Positions 1 to 8,513 of a stretch of 64,000 nucleotides of DNA are shown here, one piece after another. The notes beneath the pieces were generated by a model that was not told where the DNA came from, did not search any database, and saw only the letters and a list, made by a program, of their open reading frames with translations. The stretch comes from Candidatus Nitrosopelagicus brevis (GTDB lineage Archaea > Thermoproteota > Nitrososphaeria > Nitrososphaerales > Nitrosopumilaceae). A program made the translations under genes and the position numbers. Where the stretch lies: the NCBI RefSeq assembly GCF_000812185.1, contig NZ_CP007026.1, forward strand, positions 1,059,107 through 1,123,106, read 5' to 3'. Each line of letters begins with the position of its first letter. Within the stretch, counting starts at the first letter, position 1.

Positions 1-2
1 TG

Positions 3-635
3 ATTGATGTAGGTGATGCTATGGGTGCAAATGTAACTAATACTATGTGTGAAACTGTTGCACCATTAATTGAAAAATTAACAGGTGGAAAAACATTATT
101 GAGAATACTTTCAAATTATTCTACCAAACGAATGGTAACAGCAACTGCAACATTTGATAAAGATGCAGTTGGTGGAGAACAAGTCGTTAATGACATGATC
201 TCTGCATTTGATTTTGCTGATAATGATGTTTATCGTGCAGTTACTCATAACAAAGGTGTCATGAACGGTGCAATTTCTGTTGCAAATGCTACAGGACAAG
301 ACAGTCGTGCAATTGAAGCAGCTGCACATGCATATGCATCTCACACTGGACGATATCGCTCGTTAACGCAATGGTCAAAAGATAATGACGGACATCTTGT
401 TGGAAAATTTGAAATTCCTCTTTCAGTTGGAATTGTTGGAGGAGTTACTAATAATCACCCAATTGCAAAACTTTGTACTAAAATACTTAATCTAAAAAAT
501 GTCCAAGAATTATCATGTATTATTGCTTCAACCGGATTGGCACAAAATTTTGCTGCTATGCGTGCCTTAGCAACAGAAGGAATTCAGAAAGGTCACATGA
601 AATTACACGCTCGAAAAGAGGCAAGTAATTCCTAA
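3..635 (+). CDS. hmgA: HMG-CoA reductase, C-terminal part (5' end outside window)
   Basis: This is the C-terminal 210 residues of 3-hydroxy-3-methylglutaryl-CoA reductase, which makes mevalonate for archaeal isoprenoid lipids. The frame is open from base 3 and begins inside the cofactor/substrate motif IDVGDAMGAN. Further motifs are ILSNYSTKR, VGIVGGVTNNHPIAK and, close to the C-terminus, GHMKLHAR, which carries the catalytic histidine. The last two motifs resemble class II (bacterial-type) reductases rather than the class I enzymes of many archaea. The apparent ATG at 21 is internal, so it is not the real start. The gene ends about 70 bases before the his operon and on the same strand. The family call is firm; the class assignment is an inference from motifs. 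Confidence 0.93.
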   Translation: MDVGDAMGANVTNTMCETVAPLIEKLTGGKTLLRILSNYSTKRMVTATATFDKDAVGGEQVVNDMISAFDFADNDVYRAVTHNKGVMNGAISVANATGQDSRAIEAAAHAYASHTGRYRSLTQWSKDNDGHLVGKFEIPLSVGIVGGVTNNHPIAKLCTKILNLKNVQELSCIIASTGLAQNFAAMRALATEGIQKGHMKLHARKEASNS

Positions 636-677
636 CAAAATACCTAAAGAAAATTTTCTACTTGTTTTAACCATCCA

Positions 678-685
678 TTATATTA
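678..685 (+). promoter_or_regulatory. TATA-like box of the his operon
   Basis: The sequence TTATATTA is centred about 25 bases before the hisG ATG at 707. Archaeal TATA boxes lie about 25-30 bases upstream of the transcription start, so the his mRNA would start at or next to the start codon and be leaderless. Inferred from sequence and spacing only. Confidence 0.45.
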
Positions 686-706
686 CGTATAGTTGTTCGT
701 ATAGAA

Positions 707-1684
707 ATGTCCAAAGTAAAATTTGCAATCCCAAAAGGCAGTCTAGAAGAGGCTACATTCAAGCTTCTTGAAAGCTCATGGACTAGAGTTAGTAGAAAAA
801 GTAGAACGTATCGTGTTTTTTTAGATGATCCTGAAATTATGGTAAAAATGTTAAGACCTCAGGAAATTCCTAATCTGGTTTCAGATGGATTGTATGATGT
901 TGGAATTACAGGAAAAGATTGGATTAATGAAACCAAATCTGATGTTGATCCTTTACTTGATTTAGAATATGGAAAAATAAAATTAGTAATTGCAATTCCT
1001 GACACATTAAAATTCAAAAATTTTGATCAAATGATTGCAGAATATGCTAAAAAGAAAAAGATTCTCCGCCTATCTTCAGAATATCTCACAAATGCTTCAA
1101 AGTTTATCAAAAGTTGTAAATCATACAAAAAAGCATTTGGAAATAAGGATCCAATGATTATTACTCCTTGGATGAGAGTTGGAACAAACAAGAATGTTCA
1201 AATTCACTTATCATTTGGTGCAACTGAAGCAAAGCCTCCAGAAGATGTTGATGCAATAATGGATGTTACAGAAACTGGAACAACTTTAAAACAAAATGGA
1301 CTGAAAATTATAGATACTGTAATGAAATCCAGTGCACATCTAATTGCAAATAAACAATCTCTAAAAGATAAGAACAAACGTGAAAAAATATTTGATATTG
1401 TAACTTTAATGAGTGGTGCAGTTCAAGGAAAAAAATACTTACACTTGTATCTTAACATCAAAGAAAATAATTTGAAAAAGCTTCTCAAAGAACTTCCTTC
1501 ATTAAAGAAACCAACTGTTAGCCCATTAAGTGAAAAAGGTTGGGTAGGTGTAAACACTGTAATCTTAAAAACTGATTTCCACAAACTAATACCTAAACTT
1601 CGAAAGATTGCTCAAGGAATAGTTGTACATGAACCACGACAAATTCTTCAGTTAGAGGAGATAAAGCGTGACGAAGAAAATTGA
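707..1684 (+). CDS. hisG: ATP phosphoribosyltransferase, long form
   Basis: It catalyses the first and feedback-regulated step of histidine synthesis, ATP + PRPP to phosphoribosyl-ATP. The N-terminus (VKFAIPKGSLEEAT) and the PRPP-binding motif DVTETGTTLKQNGL near residue 185 identify HisG. At 325 aa it has the extra C-terminal domain of the long-form enzyme, so no HisZ partner should be needed. It is the first gene of an eight-gene cluster in which nearly all neighbours overlap or abut. Its stop codon overlaps the TTG start of hisD. Histidine inhibition through the C-terminal domain is expected from the family. Confidence 0.95.
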   Translation: MSKVKFAIPKGSLEEATFKLLESSWTRVSRKSRTYRVFLDDPEIMVKMLRPQEIPNLVSDGLYDVGITGKDWINETKSDVDPLLDLEYGKIKLVIAIPDTLKFKNFDQMIAEYAKKKKILRLSSEYLTNASKFIKSCKSYKKAFGNKDPMIITPWMRVGTNKNVQIHLSFGATEAKPPEDVDAIMDVTETGTTLKQNGLKIIDTVMKSSAHLIANKQSLKDKNKREKIFDIVTLMSGAVQGKKYLHLYLNIKENNLKKLLKELPSLKKPTVSPLSEKGWVGVNTVILKTDFHKLIPKLRKIAQGIVVHEPRQILQLEEIKRDEEN

Positions 1685-2934
1685 TCAAGATATTACAGGT
1701 TAGTAATGTTGACAGTTTTGTAGAAGCCAGACGTCAAAAAACCTCACAAAAAGATAGAAAAATTGTACAATCAATCTTAGATGATGTAAGAAAGAATGGT
1801 GATTCTGCTGTCAAAAAATACGAACAAAAATTCAATGGAAGAAAAACAACTCAATTACGTGTAAGTAAACAAGAAGCAAAAAATGCAAAGATTACTGATG
1901 CAGAATTTACTGCATTACAGTTATCCGCAATACGACTATCTAAATCACAAAGAATTCTAAACAAAAGTTTGATTCAATCTGTCAAGAAAATCTCTGATAT
2001 TTCATTTGTTCCTGTTCCAAGTGTTGGTTGTTACATACCTGGAGGTCAAGCCCGATATCCAAGTTCAGCAATTATGTCTGTAATTACTGCTGCTGAGGCT
2101 GGGGTAAAGAAAATTGTAGTTGTTTCTCCTCCAAATTCTGATGGAAAAATAGATCCTATGACAATTACTGTTGCTCAAAATTGTGGTGCAGAAATCTACA
2201 AAGTAGGTGGTGCACAAGCAATAGCTGCACTTGCATATGGAACAAAATCTATACCAAAAGTCGATAAAATTGTTGGGCCTGGAGGAAAGTTCGTTAGTAT
2301 TGCTAAATCAATTGTAAGTGAAGAAACCTCAATTGATATGATTGCAGGACCCACTGAACTTGGAATTATAGTTGATTCAACTGCCGATCCTGAATTGGTT
2401 GCATATGATCTTATTTCTCAAGCAGAGCACAGCAATGATACAATGTGTTTTGTTATTACGACATCAAAATCAAAGGCAACTCAAATTCAAAAATCACTCA
2501 AAAAAATAATTCCAAATATAGAGAGAAGTTCTATCGTAAAACAGAGTATCTCAAAGAATGGATTCATTGCAGTTTGTAAAAATCAAAAAGATGTAATTGA
2601 ATTAGCAAATAAAATTGCACCAGAACACATGGAATTAATGGTGAAAGGTGCTAAAGTACTATCCAAAAAAATCACTGGTCCTGGTTTAGTCTTAATTGGA
2701 AAAAATACTCCATCTTCTGCAAGTGATTATCTTTTAGGTACTAATCACATACTTCCAACTAATGGATTTGGTAGAACTAGAGGAGGATTATCTGTATTGG
2801 ATTTCTTAAAATTACAAACTACACTGGAAACAAAGAAGTCAGAACTTAGTAAAATTTCTGATAAATTAAAAATACTTACTGATGCAGAAGGATTACCAAA
2901 TCACTACAAAGCTGTGGAGAAGAGATTAAAATGA
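1681..2934 (+). CDS. hisD: Histidinol dehydrogenase
   Basis: It oxidises L-histidinol to L-histidine in two NAD-dependent steps using a zinc ion. Family signatures are VPSVGCYIPGGQ, GPTELGI, AEHS (near residue 247) and PEHMEL (near residue 313), which hold the zinc-site and catalytic residues. The length of 417 aa is normal. The start is a TTG overlapping the hisG stop by 4 bases: an in-frame TGA at 1669-1671 excludes a longer protein, and no ATG or GTG lies between. Expression is likely by translational coupling to hisG. Confidence 0.95.
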   Translation: MIKILQVSNVDSFVEARRQKTSQKDRKIVQSILDDVRKNGDSAVKKYEQKFNGRKTTQLRVSKQEAKNAKITDAEFTALQLSAIRLSKSQRILNKSLIQSVKKISDISFVPVPSVGCYIPGGQARYPSSAIMSVITAAEAGVKKIVVVSPPNSDGKIDPMTITVAQNCGAEIYKVGGAQAIAALAYGTKSIPKVDKIVGPGGKFVSIAKSIVSEETSIDMIAGPTELGIIVDSTADPELVAYDLISQAEHSNDTMCFVITTSKSKATQIQKSLKKIIPNIERSSIVKQSISKNGFIAVCKNQKDVIELANKIAPEHMELMVKGAKVLSKKITGPGLVLIGKNTPSSASDYLLGTNHILPTNGFGRTRGGLSVLDFLKLQTTLETKKSELSKISDKLKILTDAEGLPNHYKAVEKRLK

Positions 2935-3998
2935 ATAAGAAATTCCAAAAAAGATTAAATGAATTAGGAAATCTTTCTGGATATCAAAAACCAACTAAAG
3001 TTGATGATGTACTAAAACTAGACTCAAACGAAAATCTTGCAATTAAAAAAGAATTCCAAACTGAATTAATTCGTGAAGCTCAAAAACGTTCAGACATTAG
3101 AACATATCCCCTTGGCGGAGTTGAAAATTTAATCAGTTCTCTTGCAAAATATTTGAAAGTACCAAAAAATATGATTTCAGTTGGAAATGGTTCTGATCAA
3201 ATACTTGATTTAATTCTAGCAAATTTTTGTACAAAATTAACAAAAATCCTAACATCTGATCCTACATTTGGATTCTTTGAAGAAAGATGCAAACTTTACT
3301 CTATAAAACAAGTTACAATTCCATTTTCAAAAAATATGGATTTACGCATTGAAGATTTTATTAAAAAAGCAAAATCTGTAGATATGATTTATCTTGATTC
3401 TCCAAACAATCCAACTGGATTCCAATTTTCTAATAAAGACTTGGAAAAATTAATCAAATCTTTCTCTGGACCTATAATAATTGATGAAGCATATGGCGAA
3501 TTCTCAAATTCTTCTGTTCTTAGTCTAGTTAAAAAATACCCCAACGTGATTTTAGTAAAAACTTTGTCTAAAGCATTCGGATTGGCTGGATTACGTATAG
3601 GGTATATGATTGCCGACAAAAAATTTACTGAAGTTTTCTCAAATGTTATTCAATATCCATATCCACTAAATACACTCGCTATTGAATGTGGAATTTTGGC
3701 TATAGAAAAATCAAAACAAATTATATCTATTTTTGAAATCATCAAAAAACAGAGAGCGAGAATAATAAAAAATTTAAAAAAATATGATGCTTTTGATGTT
3801 TTTGATTCTAATGCAAATTTTGTATTATTTGATGCAAAAGGTGCTGATACACGAGTATACAATGCATTAATTGAACAAGGAATTTCTATTAGAAAACTTG
3901 GAAAATTGGCTTCACACAAAGGATGTTTGCGTGTAACAATTGGTACTCCTGATATGAACTCTAAATTTTTACTTGCAATACGTGATCTTATAGAATGA
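2931..3998 (+). CDS. hisC: Histidinol-phosphate aminotransferase
   Basis: This PLP enzyme converts imidazole-acetol phosphate and glutamate into histidinol phosphate. It is a fold-type I class II aminotransferase with LDSNEN near the N-terminus, LDSPNNPTG, and the PLP-lysine motif TLSKAFGLAGLRIG (Lys near residue 213). It overlaps hisD by 4 bases and the following HAD gene by 4 bases. The related enzyme CobD is encoded at 20564-21661; position inside the his operon makes HisC the right call here. Confidence 0.94.
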   Translation: MNKKFQKRLNELGNLSGYQKPTKVDDVLKLDSNENLAIKKEFQTELIREAQKRSDIRTYPLGGVENLISSLAKYLKVPKNMISVGNGSDQILDLILANFCTKLTKILTSDPTFGFFEERCKLYSIKQVTIPFSKNMDLRIEDFIKKAKSVDMIYLDSPNNPTGFQFSNKDLEKLIKSFSGPIIIDEAYGEFSNSSVLSLVKKYPNVILVKTLSKAFGLAGLRIGYMIADKKFTEVFSNVIQYPYPLNTLAIECGILAIEKSKQIISIFEIIKKQRARIIKNLKKYDAFDVFDSNANFVLFDAKGADTRVYNALIEQGISIRKLGKLASHKGCLRVTIGTPDMNSKFLLAIRDLIE

Positions 3999-4957
3999 CC
4001 AAAGAAATTTTCATTTCTAATGATATATCTCAGAAAATCCAGAAATTTGATTCAATAATATTTGATTGTGATGGAGTCTTAGTTGATATTAGAAATTCAT
4101 ATGATCATGCAATCAATAAAACAATTTCTGCAATAATGAAAGAATTGTTTAATGATGAAATAGGTGATGTCGTAACATCAAAAATTCACTTTGGTTTAAA
4201 ATCTGTTGGAGGATTTAATGATGAAGTTGCAGTAGTGTATGCTATAGTCATGACATTGGCTGCTTCCAAAAAGTCTGAAATTGAATTTGAAAAATTAATT
4301 GTTGATGTAATTAGTAACGCTAATGAATCTGGCATTAATTCTATTGATGATTATTTCAAAGACCGAAATATAGATCTTATAGAAATTAAATCAAAATTAG
4401 ATTATGAAAATTCTCGTAAAGTGAGTTATATACACAAAATTTTCAATCAATTGTTTTATGGACCAAAATTATATGAAGAAATTTCTAATGAAAAATCTCA
4501 ATTCTATGATGAACCCTTAATTGATCTAGATGATATAGTCTTAGATGACAATCTTATGCTTAAATTAAAAAATAGATTTGGTACTAAAATCTCTACTGTA
4601 ACTGGAAGAGGAAAATTTGCGTTTTCATATTCAATGAAAAAATTTTTAGATAATTTTGATATGGAAAACTCAGTATTTCTAGAAGATCGTCCATTGAACC
4701 TGGCAAAACCAAATCCCGAATCTCTAATAGAATCAATTTCTAAAATTAATTCGAAATGTTCTCTATACATTGGCGATTCAATGGAGGATCTTTTGATGGT
4801 TCAAAAATGTCAGGAACAAGGTTATGATGTATCATTTTGTGGTATTTATGGTTCTAGTGATGAACCGAAATTAAAATATGAATTATTTCAAAAGAATGAC
4901 GCACCATTTATTCTTGAATCAATACAAGAACTTCCGAAGGCATTAAATCTGGTATGA
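3995..4957 (+). CDS. HAD-superfamily phosphatase, likely histidinol-phosphatase
   Basis: This 320-aa HAD hydrolase carries the nucleophile motif DCDGVLVD at residues 24-31, a second motif TVTGRGK, and the metal-binding motif YIGDSMEDLLM. A large helical insert lies between motifs I and II and probably forms a cap domain that selects the substrate. The gene lies between hisC and hisB with a 4-base overlap upstream. No other histidinol-phosphatase (PHP-type HisK or HisB-N-type HAD) is present in the cluster. Removal of phosphate from histidinol phosphate, the step between HisC and HisD, is therefore the best guess. The fold is certain; the substrate is inferred from context. Confidence 0.8.
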   Translation: MTKEIFISNDISQKIQKFDSIIFDCDGVLVDIRNSYDHAINKTISAIMKELFNDEIGDVVTSKIHFGLKSVGGFNDEVAVVYAIVMTLAASKKSEIEFEKLIVDVISNANESGINSIDDYFKDRNIDLIEIKSKLDYENSRKVSYIHKIFNQLFYGPKLYEEISNEKSQFYDEPLIDLDDIVLDDNLMLKLKNRFGTKISTVTGRGKFAFSYSMKKFLDNFDMENSVFLEDRPLNLAKPNPESLIESISKINSKCSLYIGDSMEDLLMVQKCQEQGYDVSFCGIYGSSDEPKLKYELFQKNDAPFILESIQELPKALNLV

Positions 4958-4976
4958 TGGAAACTAAACAAGTATT

Positions 4977-5564
4977 ATGAAACCTAGAAAAACAAGCATC
5001 AAACGAGAAACCAAAGAAACCAGTGTTTCAATAACCATTAATCTGGATGGAACTGGCAAAACCACAATCAATACAGGTATAAAATTCCTAGATCACTTGA
5101 TTGGTTCTTTTGGTAAGCACTCGATGATGGATTTGGTTGTTAAGGCAAAATCAAGAGATGGAATTGAACACCACTTGATTGAAGATACAGGCATAACTAT
5201 TGGAAGTGCAATTGATAAGGCGTTAGGAAATAGAAGTGGAATTACAAGATTCAGTTTCTCATCTGTACCTATGGATGAAGCTCTAGCTGAAACATCACTT
5301 GATTTAGTAAAAAGACAATATCACAAAATAACTCTCTCAACCAAAAGAACAAAGATTGAGGGTATATCCAAAGAAGATCTAGAACACTTTTTCTTCTCTC
5401 TTGCGCAAAATCTGAATTGTTGTATTCATGTTACTGTAAAGTATGGAGATAATGATCACCACAAAGTTGAAGCTGCCATAAAATCAATGGCAGTAGCAAT
5501 ACGTAATGCAGCATCAAATGATCCTAAACAAAAAGGTATACCAAGTACTAAAGGCGCAATGTAA
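4977..5564 (+). CDS. hisB: Imidazoleglycerol-phosphate dehydratase
   Basis: It dehydrates imidazoleglycerol phosphate to imidazole-acetol phosphate. It is a stand-alone 195-aa dehydratase without the N-terminal phosphatase domain of enterobacterial HisB. Metal-binding histidine motifs are HHLIEDTGI near residue 64 and [12 protein letters not shown] near residue 158, plus an early [12 protein letters not shown] segment. The TAA stop shares bases with the ATG of hisH, so the two are translationally coupled. Confidence 0.95.
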   Translation: MKPRKTSIKRETKETSVSITINLDGTGKTTINTGIKFLDHLIGSFGKHSMMDLVVKAKSRDGIEHHLIEDTGITIGSAIDKALGNRSGITRFSFSSVPMDEALAETSLDLVKRQYHKITLSTKRTKIEGISKEDLEHFFFSLAQNLNCCIHVTVKYGDNDHHKVEAAIKSMAVAIRNAASNDPKQKGIPSTKGAM

Positions 5565-6172
5565 TGGTAAGTGTAGCAATATTTGATTATGGAGCAGGAA
5601 ATATCTTTAGTCTAAAGACTTCACTTGAAAAAAATGGTGCCAGTGTTGATATTATTACCAGTTTTGATCAATCAAAAAAATATGATGGTTTATTGTTGCC
5701 TGGTGTAGGAAATTTTGATCCTGCAATTAGAAGCATTAGAGATTATTCTGCATTGGGATTCCATGATTTTGTAAAAGAAAAAATTCCAGTTCTTGGAATA
5801 TGTCTAGGAATGGAGATGTTTTTCAAGCAAAGTCAAGAAGGAAAGGAAAAAGGTCTAGATGTAATGAATGGCGAAGTTGTATTACTTCCAAATGATATGA
5901 AAATTCCACATATGGGTTGGAATAGTTTAGAAATTACAAAAGATAGTAAAATTCTTGAAGGAGTAGAGAATAATTCATGGGTTTACTTCGTTCATTCCTA
6001 TAGGGCCAAGCCTGATAATTCAGATATTATTGTGGCTAATGCAGATTATGGAATAAAAGTTCCTGCTGTTGTAGAAGATAATTTATTTTTCGGAACTCAA
6101 TTTCATCCTGAAAAATCAGGTAAAATTGGATCATTAATGATTCAAAACTTTCTTAGAGTGTGCAGTAAATGA
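5564..6172 (+). CDS. hisH: Imidazole glycerol phosphate synthase, glutaminase subunit
   Basis: This class I glutamine amidotransferase supplies ammonia to HisF. The N-terminus AIFDYGAGNIFSL, the nucleophile elbow GICLGM (Cys near residue 79) and FHPEKSG near residue 180 give the complete Cys-His-Glu triad. Length 202 aa is typical. It overlaps hisA by 4 bases. HisH works only in complex with HisF, which is encoded two genes downstream. Confidence 0.95.
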   Translation: MVSVAIFDYGAGNIFSLKTSLEKNGASVDIITSFDQSKKYDGLLLPGVGNFDPAIRSIRDYSALGFHDFVKEKIPVLGICLGMEMFFKQSQEGKEKGLDVMNGEVVLLPNDMKIPHMGWNSLEITKDSKILEGVENNSWVYFVHSYRAKPDNSDIIVANADYGIKVPAVVEDNLFFGTQFHPEKSGKIGSLMIQNFLRVCSK

Positions 6173-6897
6173 AAATAATCCCTGCAATTGATTTGATGGA
6201 CGGTAAAGTTGTCCGCTTGTATAAAGGTGATCCTAAAAACAAAATAATTTACAGTAACAATCCTGTAGAAATTGCAAAAAAATGGGAATCACTTGGAGGT
6301 GATATCTTACATATTGTTGATTTAGATGCAACCTTAGGCAGTGGTGAGAATTCTAAAATTATTAAAGAAATTTCTGAAAACACATCAATTCCGTTGCAGG
6401 TTGCAGGTGGCCTACGAACTGAAGAAAAAATTTCTGAAGTTCTAGATTTTGCTTCCCGTGCCGTAATTGGAACAATTGCAATGCAACTTAAAGAAAGTGA
6501 GCAAGATAATATTCTAAGTGATTTTATCCAAACATTTGGTTCTGAACGAATTGTAATTTCCATTGATCATGTGGATGGAAAAATTGTTACTCATGGATGG
6601 CAAAATAACACTGGTATTGATCTATATGATGCAACAAATGAGTTTGTCAACTATGGGTTTACCGAATTTTTAACCACAAATGTTTCAAAGGATGGGACCT
6701 TGGAAGGACCTGATATTGAATCACTAAAAAAAATATGCCAAATAAAAAAGTGTAATGCAATTGCCAGTGGTGGAATATCTAAAATGCAAGATATTCAAGA
6801 TGTTAATGAAATTGATCCATTTGGAGTAATTCTAGGAAAGGCACTTTATGAAGGGCTAGTTTCAATAGAGGAGGCAAAGAAAATTGGTTCTAACTAA
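6169..6897 (+). CDS. hisA: ProFAR isomerase (phosphoribosylformimino-AICAR-phosphate isomerase)
   Basis: This (beta/alpha)8-barrel enzyme performs an Amadori rearrangement of ProFAR to PRFAR. Diagnostic segments are IIPAIDLMDGKVVRL at the N-terminus, VAGGLRTEE in the first half and the phosphate-binding loops TTNVSKDGTLEGPD and ASGGISKMQDI in the second half. At 242 aa it is full length. It overlaps hisH by 4 bases and hisF by 14 bases. Confidence 0.95.
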   Translation: MKIIPAIDLMDGKVVRLYKGDPKNKIIYSNNPVEIAKKWESLGGDILHIVDLDATLGSGENSKIIKEISENTSIPLQVAGGLRTEEKISEVLDFASRAVIGTIAMQLKESEQDNILSDFIQTFGSERIVISIDHVDGKIVTHGWQNNTGIDLYDATNEFVNYGFTEFLTTNVSKDGTLEGPDIESLKKICQIKKCNAIASGGISKMQDIQDVNEIDPFGVILGKALYEGLVSIEEAKKIGSN

Positions 6898-7687
6898 GCG
6901 TATAATTCCGTGTTTGGATGTTGCAAATGGACGAGTTGTAAAAGGATTAAATTTTGAATCAATAAAAGATGCAGGTGATCCTGTACAATTAGCTGAAAAA
7001 TATTCTAATGAAGGCGCAGATGAACTAGTTTTTCTAGATATTACTGCCTCATCTGAACAACGTGAAACCATAAAATCACTAGTTAAAAAAATTGCAGAAG
7101 TAATTGACATTCCATTTACGGTTGGCGGTGGAGTTAAATCATTACAACATGCAAGAGATATTTTGCTTAATGGTGCTGATAAAGTTGCAATTAACACTGG
7201 AGCTGTAAAAAATCCTGAAGTCATTACTGAACTAATGGAATTATTTGGCAAACAATGTGTTGTAGTTGCAATAGATTCTAGAAGAAATTATAATTTAGAG
7301 AAAGGAAAAAATATTTTTTCAGAAAATGGAAAACAATTTTGGTTTGAAGTATTCATTTATGGCGGAAAAAAGGGTACTGGATTAGATGTTATTGATTGGT
7401 CTAAAAAAATAGAAGAATTAGGTGCAGGTGAAATACTACTTACAAGTATTGATAGAGATGGTACAAAAGATGGATATGATACTTTATTAACAAATGAAAT
7501 TGTTCATGCAGTTGGAATTCCTGTTATTGCATCTGGTGGATGTGGGAAACCTGAAGATATGATTGACATTTTTAAAAATACTGAAGTTAATGCTGCATTA
7601 GCTGCATCAATTTTTCACTATGAAACACATTCTGTTAATCGTGTAAAAGAAATGATTAAAGAAAATGGAATTGATGTTAGATACTGA
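6884..7687 (+). CDS. hisF: Imidazole glycerol phosphate synthase, cyclase subunit
   Basis: It uses HisH-derived ammonia to turn PRFAR into imidazoleglycerol phosphate and AICAR. Signatures are RIIPCLDVANGRVVKG, FTVGGGVKS, VVAIDSRR, LLTSIDRDGTKDGYD and ASGGCGKPEDM, including both catalytic aspartates. The start is TTG at 6884 with a GAGG ribosome-binding sequence about 10 bases upstream, inside the end of hisA. The 267-aa length is normal. It is the last gene of the operon, since the next gene is convergent with one base between the stops; no hisE or hisI follows. Confidence 0.95.
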   Translation: MVLTKRIIPCLDVANGRVVKGLNFESIKDAGDPVQLAEKYSNEGADELVFLDITASSEQRETIKSLVKKIAEVIDIPFTVGGGVKSLQHARDILLNGADKVAINTGAVKNPEVITELMELFGKQCVVVAIDSRRNYNLEKGKNIFSENGKQFWFEVFIYGGKKGTGLDVIDWSKKIEELGAGEILLTSIDRDGTKDGYDTLLTNEIVHAVGIPVIASGGCGKPEDMIDIFKNTEVNAALAASIFHYETHSVNRVKEMIKENGIDVRY

Positions 7688-7688
7688 A

Positions 7689-8279
7689 TTATGGATCAGG
7701 GTCGGTTCCTGGAGTTGATCCTGGAAACTTTTGACTTGCTGGCATTTCACCAGGTAATGTAGGATCAAGTTCATATGCTACTGAACATTCTACAAAATAG
7801 CTTTCATGGTTAGGTAAAATATCCGGAAGCATTTCAAAATAGATTTTAGACATTTCATATCCTCTAAACATAACTGTCCATTCTCCAACTAGTTGTTCTT
7901 TTTCACATAAATTTTTTGATAGTAATAATTGTGGTTTAAAATATTTTTTATGAAAATCTCTAACGTCACCATTAAATGCAATTGTATCGTATAACTTTCC
8001 TTCTGGAGTGTAAAAATCAACATGTCCTTTGTCTTGTGGTCTAAGATCTTTTATAACCACGTACACATGTTCGCCTAAAAGATATTTGTCTTTGTTAATT
8101 TGTAACGGACCTAAAATTTGTGGGTTATCTGGATAAACAACACTTGCCACTTTTCCTCCTTTTTCATAATACTCTTCAACAGAAACTTGTTGCCACATTG
8201 TTTCGTTTACTTGAAAAACTATTACTCCAAGAATTACTGCAATTCCTATTCCTGTAGCAATACCTACATTTCGATTCAT
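7689..8279 (-). CDS. Membrane-anchored protein of unknown function
   Basis: Not recognised as a named family. From the ATG at 8279 the protein has 196 residues: a short basic start, one hydrophobic segment at about residues 5-23 (VGIATGIGIAVILGVIVF), then a probably extracellular domain with a proline-rich tail (LPGEMPASQ, GSTPGTDPDP). The outer part contains the segment HVYVVIKDLRPQDKGHVDFY, which looks like a beta-sandwich of the kind common in thaumarchaeal surface proteins. A TTG 42 bases upstream (8321) would add 14 residues, but the ATG places the membrane segment at the N-terminus. It is convergent with hisF. Confidence 0.7.
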   Translation of the reverse strand: MNRNVGIATGIGIAVILGVIVFQVNETMWQQVSVEEYYEKGGKVASVVYPDNPQILGPLQINKDKYLLGEHVYVVIKDLRPQDKGHVDFYTPEGKLYDTIAFNGDVRDFHKKYFKPQLLLSKNLCEKEQLVGEWTVMFRGYEMSKIYFEMLPDILPNHESYFVECSVAYELDPTLPGEMPASQKFPGSTPGTDPDP

Positions 8280-8513
8280 AAATCTCTCCAATTTTTTAAT
8301 TCTATAAAACTTTCTTATCAAAAATCTTTACTGATTTTTTTATTTTTTTATAGAAATTATCTTATCCTCTCTCTAAAAATGAATTTTTTTCTTCTTTTTT
8401 AATAAAATTGGAAATTTATAATCAGATATCATTCTAATTTTAGACAATAAAATTAAGTAATACTTAATCTAATATTAGGATATTTTATGAACTAATTAGA
8501 ATCTGATCTGAAT

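Noticed and set aside
1668-1703. GTG at 1668 as the hisD start
   Set aside because: It is in a different frame and runs into a stop at about 1701; only TTG 1681 opens the hisD frame.
8118-8402. Open frame on the plus strand over the 7689 gene and its upstream region
   Set aside because: Low-complexity Asn/Ser/Phe-rich product overlapping a better-supported gene on the other strand.
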